A stretch of DNA of 64,000 bases, taken from NCBI RefSeq assembly GCF_003987645.1, contig NZ_NGKA01000003.1, positions 1 through 64,000 of the forward strand. Direction: 5' to 3'. The notes under the pieces were generated by a model that was given only the letters and a program-made list of their open reading frames with translations, did no database searches and was not told the origin of the DNA. The stretch comes from Vagococcus elongatus (GTDB lineage: Bacteria; Bacillota; Bacilli; Lactobacillales; Vagococcaceae). Position numbers and translations under genes: made by a program. Below, piece by piece: positions 54,084 to 63,103 of this stretch. Each line of letters opens with the position of its first letter. The stretch's first letter is position 1.

Positions 54084-54132
54084 ATGTGACAAGTTGTTTT
54101 TTTATGTGAATTTTTACTTTAAATGTGATACT
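54084..54132 (+). promoter_or_regulatory. Three spaced ATGTGA repeats in the RpiR-GH4 intergenic region
   Basis: ATGTGA occurs at 54084-54089, 54104-54109 and 54123-54128, 20 and 19 bases apart (about two helical turns), the last one overlapping a GATACT -10-like box (54127-54132). This is a plausible binding array for the RpiR protein. Confidence 0.4.
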
Positions 54133-54222
54133 CTCCGTTTTCTCTCCAAAGTATTTACAGTCAGAGATTTGGCAGATATAGTAAAAGAAAGACAACGACT
54201 GAAATGAGAGAGAGGCATTGAG

Positions 54223-55557
54223 ATGGCAAAAAAACTAAAAGTGGTAACGATTGGCGGAGGTTCCAGCTATACGCCAGAGCTTGTGGAAGGATTTATTCAA
54301 CGATACGAGGAATTTCCGATTTCAGAATTATGGCTGGTAGATATTGAAGAAGGGAAAGAAAAGCTATCTATAGTAGGTGAAATGGCAAAACGGATGATTA
54401 AGGCGGCAAAAATCCCTTGCGAGGTCCATTTAACATTGGATCGACGTGCGGCTTTAAAGGACGCAGACTTCGTTACGACACAATTAAGAGTAGGGTTGCT
54501 TGACGCCCGTATTTTAGATGAAAGAATTCCGTTGAGTCACGGGATGATTGGTCAGGAAACGAATGGCGCTGGCGGTATTTTTAAAGCCTTGCGGACAATT
54601 CCGGTGATTTTATCGATTGTAGAGGACATGAAAGAACTGTGTCCTGACGCTTGGTTGATTAATTTTACCAATCCTGCCGGAATGGTGACAGAGGCTGTCC
54701 TACGCTACGGAAAATGGGATAAAGTCATTGGTTTGTGCAATATCCCCGTGAATGCCGTAGTAGAAGAAACAGAACTCTTGGGAGAAAAATCTGGCGATGT
54801 CTTTTTCCATTTTTCCGGTATCAATCATTTGCACTGGCACACTGCAGTGGATAAAAAAGGCAATGACCGGACAGATGAATTGATTCGCAAAATGTACGGG
54901 AAAGATCACAATCCATCAATTGTAGCCAACATCAAGGATAACCGGCTGATTTATGAGCAGGTGGCTAATTTGCACATGGTGCCTTGTCCCTATCATAATT
55001 ATTATTATTACACAGATAAAATGCTGGCAGAAGAATTGGAAGACTTTAAAGCACATGGCACACGGGCAGAAAAGGTCAAGAAAATCGAAGCAGAATTATT
55101 TGAATTGTATCGCAATCCTGAATTGGACTATAAACCTAAACAGTTGGCTGAACGAGGAGGCGCCCGCTACAGTGATGCCGCTTGTGAAGTCATCAGCTCT
55201 ATTTACAACGACAAGCAGAAAATCATGACTGTCAGCACATTGAACAATGGAACGATCACTGATTTACCGGATGATTGTGCCGTAGAAGTAACGTCTCTTA
55301 TCACAGCTAGAGGGGCAGTGCCCTTCAACTTTGGCAGTTTCGAACCTAAACAGCGAGGGTTGCTGCAAGTGATGAAAGCCATGGAACAGCTGACGATCGA
55401 AGCAGCGGTGACAGGAGACAGAGGCACATTACTGCAGGCATTTATGATGAATCCCCTCATTACTAGCGGGGACATTGCACAAGTAGTCATGGAAGAGATG
55501 TTAGAAGCGCATAAGAAATATTTGCCGATCTTTTTTGACGAGACTACCACAGTCTAA
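54223..55557 (+). CDS. 6-phospho-beta-glucosidase, glycoside hydrolase family 4
   Basis: NAD- and Mn-dependent hydrolysis of 6-phospho-glycosides delivered by a PTS. 444 residues. NAD-binding IGGGSSYTPEL at the N-terminus, catalytic-site regions VGLLDARILDERIPL, NFTNPAGMVTEAVLR and GLCNIPVNAV with the metal-binding Cys, and FSGINHLHW with a metal His. The VTTQLRVG and CNIP combination is that of LicH/CelF-type 6-phospho-beta-glucosidases. No PTS genes are adjacent. It is controlled probably by the divergent RpiR gene. Confidence 0.93.
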   Translation: MAKKLKVVTIGGGSSYTPELVEGFIQRYEEFPISELWLVDIEEGKEKLSIVGEMAKRMIKAAKIPCEVHLTLDRRAALKDADFVTTQLRVGLLDARILDERIPLSHGMIGQETNGAGGIFKALRTIPVILSIVEDMKELCPDAWLINFTNPAGMVTEAVLRYGKWDKVIGLCNIPVNAVVEETELLGEKSGDVFFHFSGINHLHWHTAVDKKGNDRTDELIRKMYGKDHNPSIVANIKDNRLIYEQVANLHMVPCPYHNYYYYTDKMLAEELEDFKAHGTRAEKVKKIEAELFELYRNPELDYKPKQLAERGGARYSDAACEVISSIYNDKQKIMTVSTLNNGTITDLPDDCAVEVTSLITARGAVPFNFGSFEPKQRGLLQVMKAMEQLTIEAAVTGDRGTLLQAFMMNPLITSGDIAQVVMEEMLEAHKKYLPIFFDETTTV

Positions 55558-55630
55558 AAATGAGTATAAAATGAGTTTGGAAAGCACCGGTTTTTGAGAA
55601 GAATTCAGCATAAAAATTTTATTTAATATT

Positions 55631-55660
55631 AAAGCAGCTTAGTGACAGGGCTGCTTTTTT
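55631..55660 (+). terminator. Terminator after the GH4 gene
   Basis: AAAGCAGC (55631-55638) pairs with GCTGCTTT (55650-55657); T run. Confidence 0.85.
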
Positions 55661-55787
55661 GATTTAATCTAATAGAAACTTGTTTAGAGATTTGTACTGA
55701 TGCTTACTAATATTTTCTAGACTGTTATAGCGAACTAATTAATGGTAAAATGAAAATTAAATGAGAAAACTTGAAAAGGGTGGTTAA

Positions 55788-56561
55788 ATGTTTGAATTTA
55801 AAGGAGTTTCTTTTGAAAGAGAAGATGCCCTCATTCTAAAAGAAATTGACTGGCAGATGAAAAAGGGAGAACATTGGGCTATTTTAGGTCTGAATGGCTC
55901 GGGAAAAACGACTCTTTTAAAAATGCTTAATGGTTATTTGTGGCCATCTAAGGGAGAGTTGACGGTTTTAGGTCACAGATTTGGCAAGACTTCTATTCCG
56001 GAATTACGGAAAAATATCGGCTGGATCAGTTCGGATTTGCAGGAGCAGCTAAGAGCGCACGATATAGCCGAAGATATTGTGTTGAGCGGCAAGTTTGCCA
56101 GCATCGGCGTGTGGGTGCCGACGACCAGCGGGGAAAAAAATAAAGCAAAGCAGACACTTATCGAGTGCGGCGGTGAGCATTTGATTGGTAAAAAATACGG
56201 TATTCTTTCTCAAGGGGAGCAACAGCTGGTCTTGATTGCACGGGCATTGATGGCAAACCCGTCATTGCTTGTTTTTGATGAACCGTGTAACGGTTTGGAT
56301 TTATTTGCCCGGGATGCTCTTTTAAAAAGGATTGACACTATCGGACAGAAAAAATCTGACATTGGTTTGATTTTTGTGACTCACTATATCGAGGAGATTC
56401 CAGAAGCTTTTGACAATGTGCTATTGTTAAAAGAAGGTGAAATTTTCGCTAAAGGCAAACGAGATGACATGTTTCAGCCAGAGTTATTGAGTCAGTTTTA
56501 TGATGAAAAGGTAAATGTGGTAGAGCTTGCTCCCAATAGAATCACAATCACACTAGAATAA
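55788..56561 (+). CDS. Stand-alone ABC transporter ATPase (YlmA-like)
   Basis: 257 residues with Walker A GLNGSGKTTLLKML, signature LSQGEQQLVLIARAL and Walker B LLVFDEPCNGLD; the switch His is in FVTHYIEEIPE. The ISSDLQEQLRAHDIAEDIVLSG region and the VTHYIEEIP segment resemble Bacillus YlmA and ModF-type ATPases. No membrane subunit is nearby, so its transporter or other role is unknown. It starts at ATG 55788, with AAAAGGGTGG upstream. Confidence 0.86.
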   Translation: MFEFKGVSFEREDALILKEIDWQMKKGEHWAILGLNGSGKTTLLKMLNGYLWPSKGELTVLGHRFGKTSIPELRKNIGWISSDLQEQLRAHDIAEDIVLSGKFASIGVWVPTTSGEKNKAKQTLIECGGEHLIGKKYGILSQGEQQLVLIARALMANPSLLVFDEPCNGLDLFARDALLKRIDTIGQKKSDIGLIFVTHYIEEIPEAFDNVLLLKEGEIFAKGKRDDMFQPELLSQFYDEKVNVVELAPNRITITLE

Positions 56562-56572
56562 TATCAACCTAA

Positions 56573-56599
56573 AAAAACACTAATCAAAGTGTTTTTTTT
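56573..56599 (+). terminator. Terminator after the ABC ATPase
   Basis: AACACT/AGTGTT stem with long A and T flanks. Confidence 0.8.
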
Positions 56600-57935
56600 A
56601 TTTTTTTATAAATCTGCGGGGGAGGAGACACTAGAGAATAGAAACTTTAGATTTTTTGAATTACGTTACGATTGCTTAACGTTCGTAACAAAAATATTAC
56701 GCTTTTATGAAACATTTGCAAAAATGGATAAAAATTGTTGCGTATTTACATTAAATAGTATATTTTAGAACAATCAACAAAACGTTGTTATTTAATTTCG
56801 GAAAATATTTTTTGATGATGAAAAAAAGTGTGATTTTTTTTGATGAATGATTAGATTGAATGGTGATTTTTTTAATTGGATTCCATAGGGGTTTATTTGC
56901 TAATATAAAATAAAACATTGGTGATACAAGGGTTTTGTTTCTAGTGATTGTCATTGAAGAGTACTAATCAAGTCATGGCTGTCTGGGGAATCTAATGAAA
57001 AAATTTTCAGAAACATTTTTATTTATTCGCCAACTGTCTGAAAAGTGATTATAAACAATAATATTTTAGTTATTTATTAAGGATGGGGAATAATTTATGC
57101 TATCTGTATTCAATGGATAAAATTTTAAAGACTTATTAATCGAAAAATCAGCAATTATTTTATTTATTATTTAAAGGACTGTTTTTCTTTGATAAGAAAA
57201 GTACGATTGCTATGGAGGCATAGAAATTATTCAAGAGGACATAGCAGAGGGTCAAATAAATACTTTTTAATCGAGAGGACAGCATTTCAATGTGACGAAG
57301 CAGATGGATTTTGGCTATTTATCAAAATAAAGGGGCAGATGTATCAATGTCGACTCCCCTCAACACTACTGATACATACTGGCATGTGATGTTTTTAAAA
57401 GAACGTGGCATGATTTCATGACATTCCCAACAAATATCAGAGCCCTTTATTTTGAATTGACGATAGATAACGGAGGTGAGGCTAAGACAAACAAGCAAAT
57501 GAAAATAGTAACTATGGATTATTCTAAACAGAGGATGCATCCGAGAAGTCTGACGAGATGCATTCTTTTTATGTTTATCGACGAAAGTTTCAACAACTTA
57601 GTTTGGATTTAAGCTGCTTCTCGATACATCCATCCTGATAATTCAGAAATTAAAACTTAGTGAGAGTCACGGTTTTCTATTATGTAAGAAAACTGCGGCT
57701 TTTTTTGTGTTTATTAAATATTTTTTAGTAAGTGTCTTTAAAAAAGAAAGTTTATCATAGATTATTAATGAGCTCCTCTAAATTATTGAAAAGCATAGCC
57801 TAAGTTAAGGATAATGGTATAATAAAATAAAGCGTTATCAATACCCTTGGGGTTTATTTAACGAACATAATAATCATGTGTTAAAAAATGGGATTGAGTT
57901 GCAGGAAAAATAAAAAGCAAAGAGGTAGAGGTTAG
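56600..57935. other. Long AT-rich region with decayed coding traces
   Basis: Over 1.3 kb without an intact gene. Features: GTTACG/CGTAAC inverted repeat (56665-56689); a mini-ORF of seven codons at 57097-57120 with a good GGATGGGG site; a coding-like piece at about 57333-57419 (STPLNTTDTYWHVMFLKE) ending in TGA and continuing in other frames; a terminator-like hairpin at 57531-57570; a second one at 57665-57707 with seven T; and a TATAAT at 57818-57823 that may serve aspA. The terminators imply that transcription once ran, or still runs, through here. No family could be named. Confidence 0.5.
57665..57707 (+). terminator. Terminator upstream of aspA
   Basis: AGTCACGGTTTTC (57665-57677) pairs with GAAAACTGCGGCT (57688-57700) with G-U and one mismatch; seven T follow. 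Confidence 0.7.
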
Positions 57936-59294
57936 ATGAGCAGAATTGAACGAGACAGTGTTGGAGAGTTAGCAGTTCCAAAAAACAGTTATTACGGTGT
58001 GCATTCACTAAGAGCAAAGAGGAATTTTGATATCACAGGTCAGGCATTTTCCACAGATTTTATTCAAAGCTTGGCGCAGGTCAAGAAAGCAGCTGCCCTC
58101 GCTAATTATCGTTTGGGTTTATTGAGTGAAGAAAAAATGACTGCTATCACGAAAGCGGCGACAGAAATCATTGAGGGGCAATTTCATGATCAGTTTATCG
58201 TGGACCCAGTCCAAGGAGGAGCCGGCACCAGCAGCAACATGAATATCAATGAAATGATTGCCAATCGGGGCATTGAAATTTTAGGGGGAGAAAAAGGAGA
58301 TTTTTCTATTCTTCATCCTATTGATGATGTGAATATGGGGCAATCAACTAATGATGTTTTTCCAACGGCAGGCAAGCTGACAATTTTGAAGCAGATTCCG
58401 TTATTGCTGGAACAGTTGGAAGGATTGAGCCGCAGTTTTAAAAATAAATCTGAAGAATTTAAAGATGTTCTGAAGTTAGGGCGGACACAGTTGAGTGATG
58501 CCGTTCCTTTAACACTAGGACAGGAATTTCATGCATATTACTCTGTGACTGAAAGAGGAATTAAGCGTTTGAAAGCTGCAGTTTTTGAGATGGAAAGCAT
58601 AAATCTTGGCGGGACGGCTATCGGTACAGGGATTACAGCAGATCCGTTATTGTCTGAGACCGTTTTACCAATTTTAAATGATATAACGGGTGAAAATCTG
58701 ACGATAGCAGAAGATTTAATTGATGGAACACAAAATATTGATTGTTATTTAGTCATCTCCAATGTCCTGAAAACAATTGCTTTAAGTTTATCAAAAGTAG
58801 CAAATGACATCCGGCTGCTTTCTTCAGGACCGCGGGCGGGAATCGGCGAAATCATCATTCCTTCTAGACAAAATGGTTCTTCTATCATGCCGGGAAAAAT
58901 AAATCCCGTCATTCCGGAGGTCTTGACTCAATGTGCTTTTGTGGTGGCGGGAAACGATACTACCATCAGTATGGCAGTTGAAGCAGGACAGTTGGAGCTG
59001 AATGCCTTTGAGCCCGTTATTTTTTATAAATTATTAGAATCTTTCCTATTGCTGACGAATGGGATACATACTTTCACAGTCAACTGTGTGGACGGGATTC
59101 AGGCAGATGAGGTCCGTTGTCAGGAAAATTTGGAACGCAGCACGTATTTAGCAACAGTTCTTTCTAAAACTATCGGTTACACTGAGTCGGCAGATATCGC
59201 TCAGGAAAGTCTGGAAACAGGGATGAGCATCAGAGAAGTTGCCCGCAAGCATGGTGTTAAGGATGAAATACTCGATCGTCTTTCTTACAACTAA
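57936..59294 (+). CDS. aspA: Aspartate ammonia-lyase
   Basis: Deaminates L-aspartate to fumarate and ammonia. 452 residues of the aspartase/fumarase superfamily. The flexible signature loop GSSIMPGKINPVIPE contains the catalytic Ser. The AGTSSNMNINEMIANRG stretch (aspartase type) and QCAFVVAGNDTTISMAVEAGQLELNAFEP, split here as AGNDTTISMA and GQLELNAFEP, separate it from fumarase. First of three genes (malic enzyme 30 bases on, fumarase 83 bases later) that together turn aspartate into pyruvate. A reasonable AGAGG site precedes the ATG. Confidence 0.93.
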   Translation: MSRIERDSVGELAVPKNSYYGVHSLRAKRNFDITGQAFSTDFIQSLAQVKKAAALANYRLGLLSEEKMTAITKAATEIIEGQFHDQFIVDPVQGGAGTSSNMNINEMIANRGIEILGGEKGDFSILHPIDDVNMGQSTNDVFPTAGKLTILKQIPLLLEQLEGLSRSFKNKSEEFKDVLKLGRTQLSDAVPLTLGQEFHAYYSVTERGIKRLKAAVFEMESINLGGTAIGTGITADPLLSETVLPILNDITGENLTIAEDLIDGTQNIDCYLVISNVLKTIALSLSKVANDIRLLSSGPRAGIGEIIIPSRQNGSSIMPGKINPVIPEVLTQCAFVVAGNDTTISMAVEAGQLELNAFEPVIFYKLLESFLLLTNGIHTFTVNCVDGIQADEVRCQENLERSTYLATVLSKTIGYTESADIAQESLETGMSIREVARKHGVKDEILDRLSYN

Positions 59295-59323
59295 TGAAAT
59301 GTGCAAAATGAAAGGAAGAAATT

Positions 59324-60496
59324 ATGACAACTATTGAGAGAGCTTTAAAAATGCACGAAGAACATCAAGGGAAAATCAGTGTGGAAAGCAAAGTGGCGGT
59401 CACAAACAGAGAAGAACTAGCCTTGGCTTATACGCCGGGAGTGGCCGAACCATGTAAGCGAATTGAAAAGAATCCTGAAGACAGTTATCGCTACACTAGT
59501 CGCGGCAATCTCGTAGGGGTAGTGACAGATGGCAGTGCTGTACTGGGGTTAGGAAATATCGGTCCTTTGGCTTCGATGCCAGTGATGGAAGGGAAGTCAT
59601 TATTATTTAAACAATTCGGGAAAATCGATGCTTTTCCAGTGGCTTTAGCAGAACAGGATCCTGATAAATTAGTTGAGATCATCACAGCTCTTGCGCCGAC
59701 ATTTGGAGGCATTAACTTGGAAGATATTTCTGCTCCAAAGTGTTTCGAGATTGAAAAAAAATTGCAGGAATCTCTAGAGATCCCAGTTTTTCATGATGAC
59801 CAACACGGCACTGCCATTGTTGTGGCAGCAGGACTTATCAATAGTTTGAAGATTGTGAATAAAAAAATCAATGAGATTAAAGTTGTCCTTAATGGTCCGG
59901 GGGCGGCTGGAACGGCAATTATTTATTTATTATTGCATTTAGGAGTAACAGATATTATTGCTTGCGACAGCAAGGGATTAATTTATGAAGGCAGAGAAGG
60001 ATTGGCGGGAACTTATAAAGAAGACTTAGCTCAAAAGACCAATCAAAAGAAAATCAAAGGAAAGCTGTCAGATGCCATCAAAGGAGCAGATGTCTTTATC
60101 GGGGTGTCTATCGCAGGGGCGTTGACTGTCGAGATGGTCAAAACAATGAAAAAAGATCCAATCGTCTTTGCCATGGCTAACCCGACACCTGAAATCATGC
60201 CCGACGAAGCTGCCAAAGCTGGAGTCAAAGTCATGGGGACGGGGCGTTCCGACTTTCCTAATCAGATTAATAATGTCTTGGCTTTTCCAGGGATTTTTAG
60301 GGGAGCATTTGATGCAGGGGCCAAAAAAATCAATGCAGAAATGAAAGAGGCGGCAGTCTATGCTATTGCAGAATTGATTGAAGCTGATAAGCTTTCTCCG
60401 GAATATGTTATTCCCGATGTGTTTGATGAGCGGGTTTGTCAGTCTGTTGCAGAAAAAGTAGCAGAAGCTGCCCGGAAAAGCGGTGCAGTTTATTAG
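59324..60496 (+). CDS. NAD(P)-dependent malic enzyme
   Basis: Oxidative decarboxylation of malate to pyruvate and CO2. 390 residues, the short bacterial form. Seen: ALAYTPGVAEPCKRI with the catalytic Tyr, the conserved Lys in GKSLLFKQFG, the metal-binding FHDDQHGTA, and the Rossmann segment VVLNGPGAAGTAIIYLLL for the cofactor. Its place between aspA and fumC points to degradation of aspartate- or fumarate-derived malate. Whether NAD or NADP is used cannot be settled from sequence. Confidence 0.93.
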   Translation: MTTIERALKMHEEHQGKISVESKVAVTNREELALAYTPGVAEPCKRIEKNPEDSYRYTSRGNLVGVVTDGSAVLGLGNIGPLASMPVMEGKSLLFKQFGKIDAFPVALAEQDPDKLVEIITALAPTFGGINLEDISAPKCFEIEKKLQESLEIPVFHDDQHGTAIVVAAGLINSLKIVNKKINEIKVVLNGPGAAGTAIIYLLLHLGVTDIIACDSKGLIYEGREGLAGTYKEDLAQKTNQKKIKGKLSDAIKGADVFIGVSIAGALTVEMVKTMKKDPIVFAMANPTPEIMPDEAAKAGVKVMGTGRSDFPNQINNVLAFPGIFRGAFDAGAKKINAEMKEAAVYAIAELIEADKLSPEYVIPDVFDERVCQSVAEKVAEAARKSGAVY

Positions 60497-60578
60497 TTAA
60501 TGTTGTGTATGTGGAACTTTCTAACTTGTCAATTAAAAAATATTAGCCATCATAAAATATAAAAAAGGAGCATCACAC

Positions 60579-61937
60579 ATGGAGTATCGGATAGAACGGG
60601 ACTCGCTTGGAGAAGTAAAAGTTGATGCCTCAAAATTTTGGGGAGCCCAAACGGAGCGCAGTAAATTTTATTTTAATATTGGCGAAGACAACATGCCTTT
60701 AGACGTTATTTACGGTCTTGTGCAAATCAAAAAAGCTGCGGCAATTGTTAACCACCAGATGGGAAGACTACCAAGAGAGGCCAAGGAAACAATCGTGTCT
60801 GTTTGTGATGACATACTAAAGGGAACATGGGATGACCAGTTTCCGCTGAAAGTATATCAGACTGGCAGCGGCACTCAGAGTAATATGAATACCAACGAAG
60901 TCATTGCTCATTTGGCAAATCAAAAGGGCAAGGATATCCATCCTAATGACCATGTAAACATGTCTCAAAGTTCCAATGATACTTTTCCGACGGCGATGCA
61001 CATTGCCGCTTATACAGCGATCAAGCATGAATTAATACCTGAATTGGAAAAATGGTTAGCATTGCTGAAGGAGATGGAGGAGAAATATCAAAAAGTTATC
61101 AAAATCGGCCGCACTCATTTACAAGATGCAACACCTTTGACTTTTGGACAGGAAGTCAGCGGCTGGCGTACAATGATTGAAAAATCTTTAACCTTCATCA
61201 ATGAAAGTAGTCAAAGTCTCCGTTACTTAACGATTGGGGGAACTGCAGTCGGTACGGGTCTAAATGCTCCTGAAAACTTTGATTTGGCAATGGTTGCCCA
61301 ACTCAGTGAGCTGACAGAATTAGATTTTATTGTTGAAAAAAATAAGTATTATGGATTGACCAGCCATTCGGCTCTGTCCTACACTCATGGGGCATTGAGA
61401 GCACTCGCAGGTGATGTGATGAAGATTGCCAATGACATTCGCTGGCTTGCAGGCGGACCAAGAGCGGGATTGGGAGAAATCAGCCTGCCTGAAAATGAAC
61501 CGGGCAGTTCCATTATGCCGGGAAAAATCAATCCGACACAGGCAGAGGCTTTGACAATGGTGGCTGTCCAAGTGATGGGAAATGATACAACGATACAAAT
61601 AGCCAGCAGTCAAGGAAATTTTGAGTTGAACGTCTTTAAACCGGTAATCATCCATAATTTTTTACAGTCGGTCACGTTATTATCAGCAGCTATGTTATCT
61701 TTTAGAAAGCATTGTCTGGCAGGGATAAAAGTCAATCGTGACATGATGGCTGAAGGGGTAGAGAAATCCTTGATGTTGGTGACGGCGTTGAGTCCGCATA
61801 TCGGTTATGACAACAGTGCGAAAGTAGCGAAATTTGCCTATCAAAATCATTTGACATTGAAAGAAGCAGTCCAGCAGCTAGGGTATGCTACAGCTGAAGA
61901 GTATGATCAGTGGGTCGTTCCTGAAAAAATGGTGTAA
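60579..61937 (+). CDS. fumC: Class II fumarate hydratase
   Basis: Converts fumarate to malate and back. 452 residues, with the family motifs GSGTQSNMNTNEVIA, HVNMSQSSNDTFPTAMH, KIGRTHLQDATPLTFGQE and the signature GSSIMPGKINPTQAEAL. The His of TH and the Ser of GSS are the catalytic acid/base pair. It shares about a third of its motifs with aspA, but the TQSNMN and TGLNAPE blocks are fumarase-type. It is preceded by AAAAAGGAG. Third gene of the aspartate-to-pyruvate set. Confidence 0.93.
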   Translation: MEYRIERDSLGEVKVDASKFWGAQTERSKFYFNIGEDNMPLDVIYGLVQIKKAAAIVNHQMGRLPREAKETIVSVCDDILKGTWDDQFPLKVYQTGSGTQSNMNTNEVIAHLANQKGKDIHPNDHVNMSQSSNDTFPTAMHIAAYTAIKHELIPELEKWLALLKEMEEKYQKVIKIGRTHLQDATPLTFGQEVSGWRTMIEKSLTFINESSQSLRYLTIGGTAVGTGLNAPENFDLAMVAQLSELTELDFIVEKNKYYGLTSHSALSYTHGALRALAGDVMKIANDIRWLAGGPRAGLGEISLPENEPGSSIMPGKINPTQAEALTMVAVQVMGNDTTIQIASSQGNFELNVFKPVIIHNFLQSVTLLSAAMLSFRKHCLAGIKVNRDMMAEGVEKSLMLVTALSPHIGYDNSAKVAKFAYQNHLTLKEAVQQLGYATAEEYDQWVVPEKMV

Positions 61938-62037
61938 GCAATAGAAAATGATGCCTTTGGATTTTCTGTATTATAGAAGCTACGGAGTATTCTTTCTCAA
62001 ATAATGCTTCGGTCAGTTTTAGAAGGAGTGATAATAA

Positions 62038-62388
62038 ATGGGAGATAGGGAAAGGCAAAGAAAATTTGATGAAAGTTCAAATATCAGAAAAAGTGAGTTC
62101 GACAGGCATAATACGAACATGACAAGACAAACTAATCCTATCGGGAAGGGGCAAAATTTTTTACCCACCAATCCCAAAGCGAAAAAGACAAGGTCAGGAG
62201 AATTGCTGTTCCAATTGCTTAGCGGTATTTTAGGCGTAGCTTGCTTTTTATTGATTAGTTTTTTAGGAAAAAAATTGTTGCCATACGACCGTTACTCCAG
62301 TTTATTTTTTCTTTTTATTACCCTGATTATATCTTCAACTGTTGCCTATGTGTGTTTTAAATTTTTTAAAAAACGATTTAAGTTGTAA
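62038..62388 (+). CDS. Small membrane protein of unknown function
   Basis: 116 residues: a charged, Asn/Arg-rich cytoplasmic first half (residues 1-55), then two membrane helices (about 58-77 and 86-108) joined by GKKLLPYDRYS and a basic C-terminus. No family recognised. The ATG is preceded by AGAAGGAG, so it is very likely translated. It stands alone 100 bases after fumC. Confidence 0.7.
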   Translation: MGDRERQRKFDESSNIRKSEFDRHNTNMTRQTNPIGKGQNFLPTNPKAKKTRSGELLFQLLSGILGVACFLLISFLGKKLLPYDRYSSLFFLFITLIISSTVAYVCFKFFKKRFKL

Positions 62389-62410
62389 ATTTTATAGTAT
62401 CAGCCAAATG

Positions 62411-62480
62411 AAGTCATCTATGTACACTCCTATGATTCTTTCAATAGAATGATAGCAAGTACCGCATGGATGACTTTTTT
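62411..62480 (+). terminator. Terminator with a long stem-loop after the small membrane protein
   Basis: AAGTCATC (62411-62418) pairs with GATGACTT (62469-62476), then T residues. The roughly 50-base loop contains an ATTCT-N6-AGAAT hairpin. The remaining bases to 62680 show nothing further. Confidence 0.6.
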
Positions 62481-62680
62481 TATTTGTTTTTTAACAAGAT
62501 AATCACCAATCATTTAAAATTTTTAAGAGCACAAATGGACGTTTAAAAAAAGGGATGTTTGTTTGTTAAAAGATTCTCCCCCAAGAAATAAGAATCATCT
62601 GCTGAAACGATAGTAACAATTTTTTCTTCTTGGTTATCTCCTGAAATCCTTGTGATAAGCAGGCGATAATTCAAAATTTC

Positions 62681-62709
62681 TTGACAAGTGTTATATGCTG
62701 TTATACACT
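62681..62709 (+). promoter_or_regulatory. Promoter and GntR (YtrA-type) operator
   Basis: TTGACA (62681-62686) is followed by an inverted repeat from AGTGTTATA (62687-62695) to TATACACT (62702-62709), which overlaps the -10 region. The AGTGTA/TACACT half-sites fit autoregulation by the adjacent YtrA-type repressor. Confidence 0.65.
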
Positions 62710-62729
62710 GTTTGTGAAGGAGGAAAGTG

Positions 62730-63101
62730 ATGAAAATAATTATTAATAATTCACTGATGATTCCTATCTATGAACAAGTCGTTGAACAAATAAAAAAACA
62801 AATTATCGAAGGTCGTCTTAGTGATGGGGAAGCTCTTCCTTCGGTCAGAAGTTTAGCCAAAGAGTTGCGTATCAGTGCATTGACGGTTAAAAAAGCTTAT
62901 GATTTTTTAGAACAAGAAGGTTTTATATCGACGGTTCACGGTAAAGGCAGCTATGTTAATGACTTAAATCCTACGATACTTGTCGAGGAACAAAAGAAAG
63001 AAATCGAAGATGAATTGGAAACTTTAATCAAACGGGCCAGGTTGGTGGGACTATCCGATGAAGAATTAGAAGTATTGTTTAAGATGCTATTGGAGGGATG
63101 A
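62730..63101 (+). CDS. GntR family regulator, YtrA subfamily
   Basis: 123 residues: winged helix-turn-helix (about 10-75; LPSVRSLAKELRISALTVKKAY and GKGSYVND) and only a short helical tail, which marks the YtrA subfamily; these repress linked ABC transporter operons, often in response to cell-wall stress. The ATG 62730 follows GGAGGAAAG. It overlaps the ABC gene region, so both are one operon. Confidence 0.92.
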   Translation: MKIIINNSLMIPIYEQVVEQIKKQIIEGRLSDGEALPSVRSLAKELRISALTVKKAYDFLEQEGFISTVHGKGSYVNDLNPTILVEEQKKEIEDELETLIKRARLVGLSDEELEVLFKMLLEG

Positions 63102-63103
63102 AA

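Noticed and set aside
57189-57612. Overlapping open frames in the gap before aspA
   Set aside because: Short, in several frames, no family match and no ribosome sites; treated as decayed sequence and not as genes.
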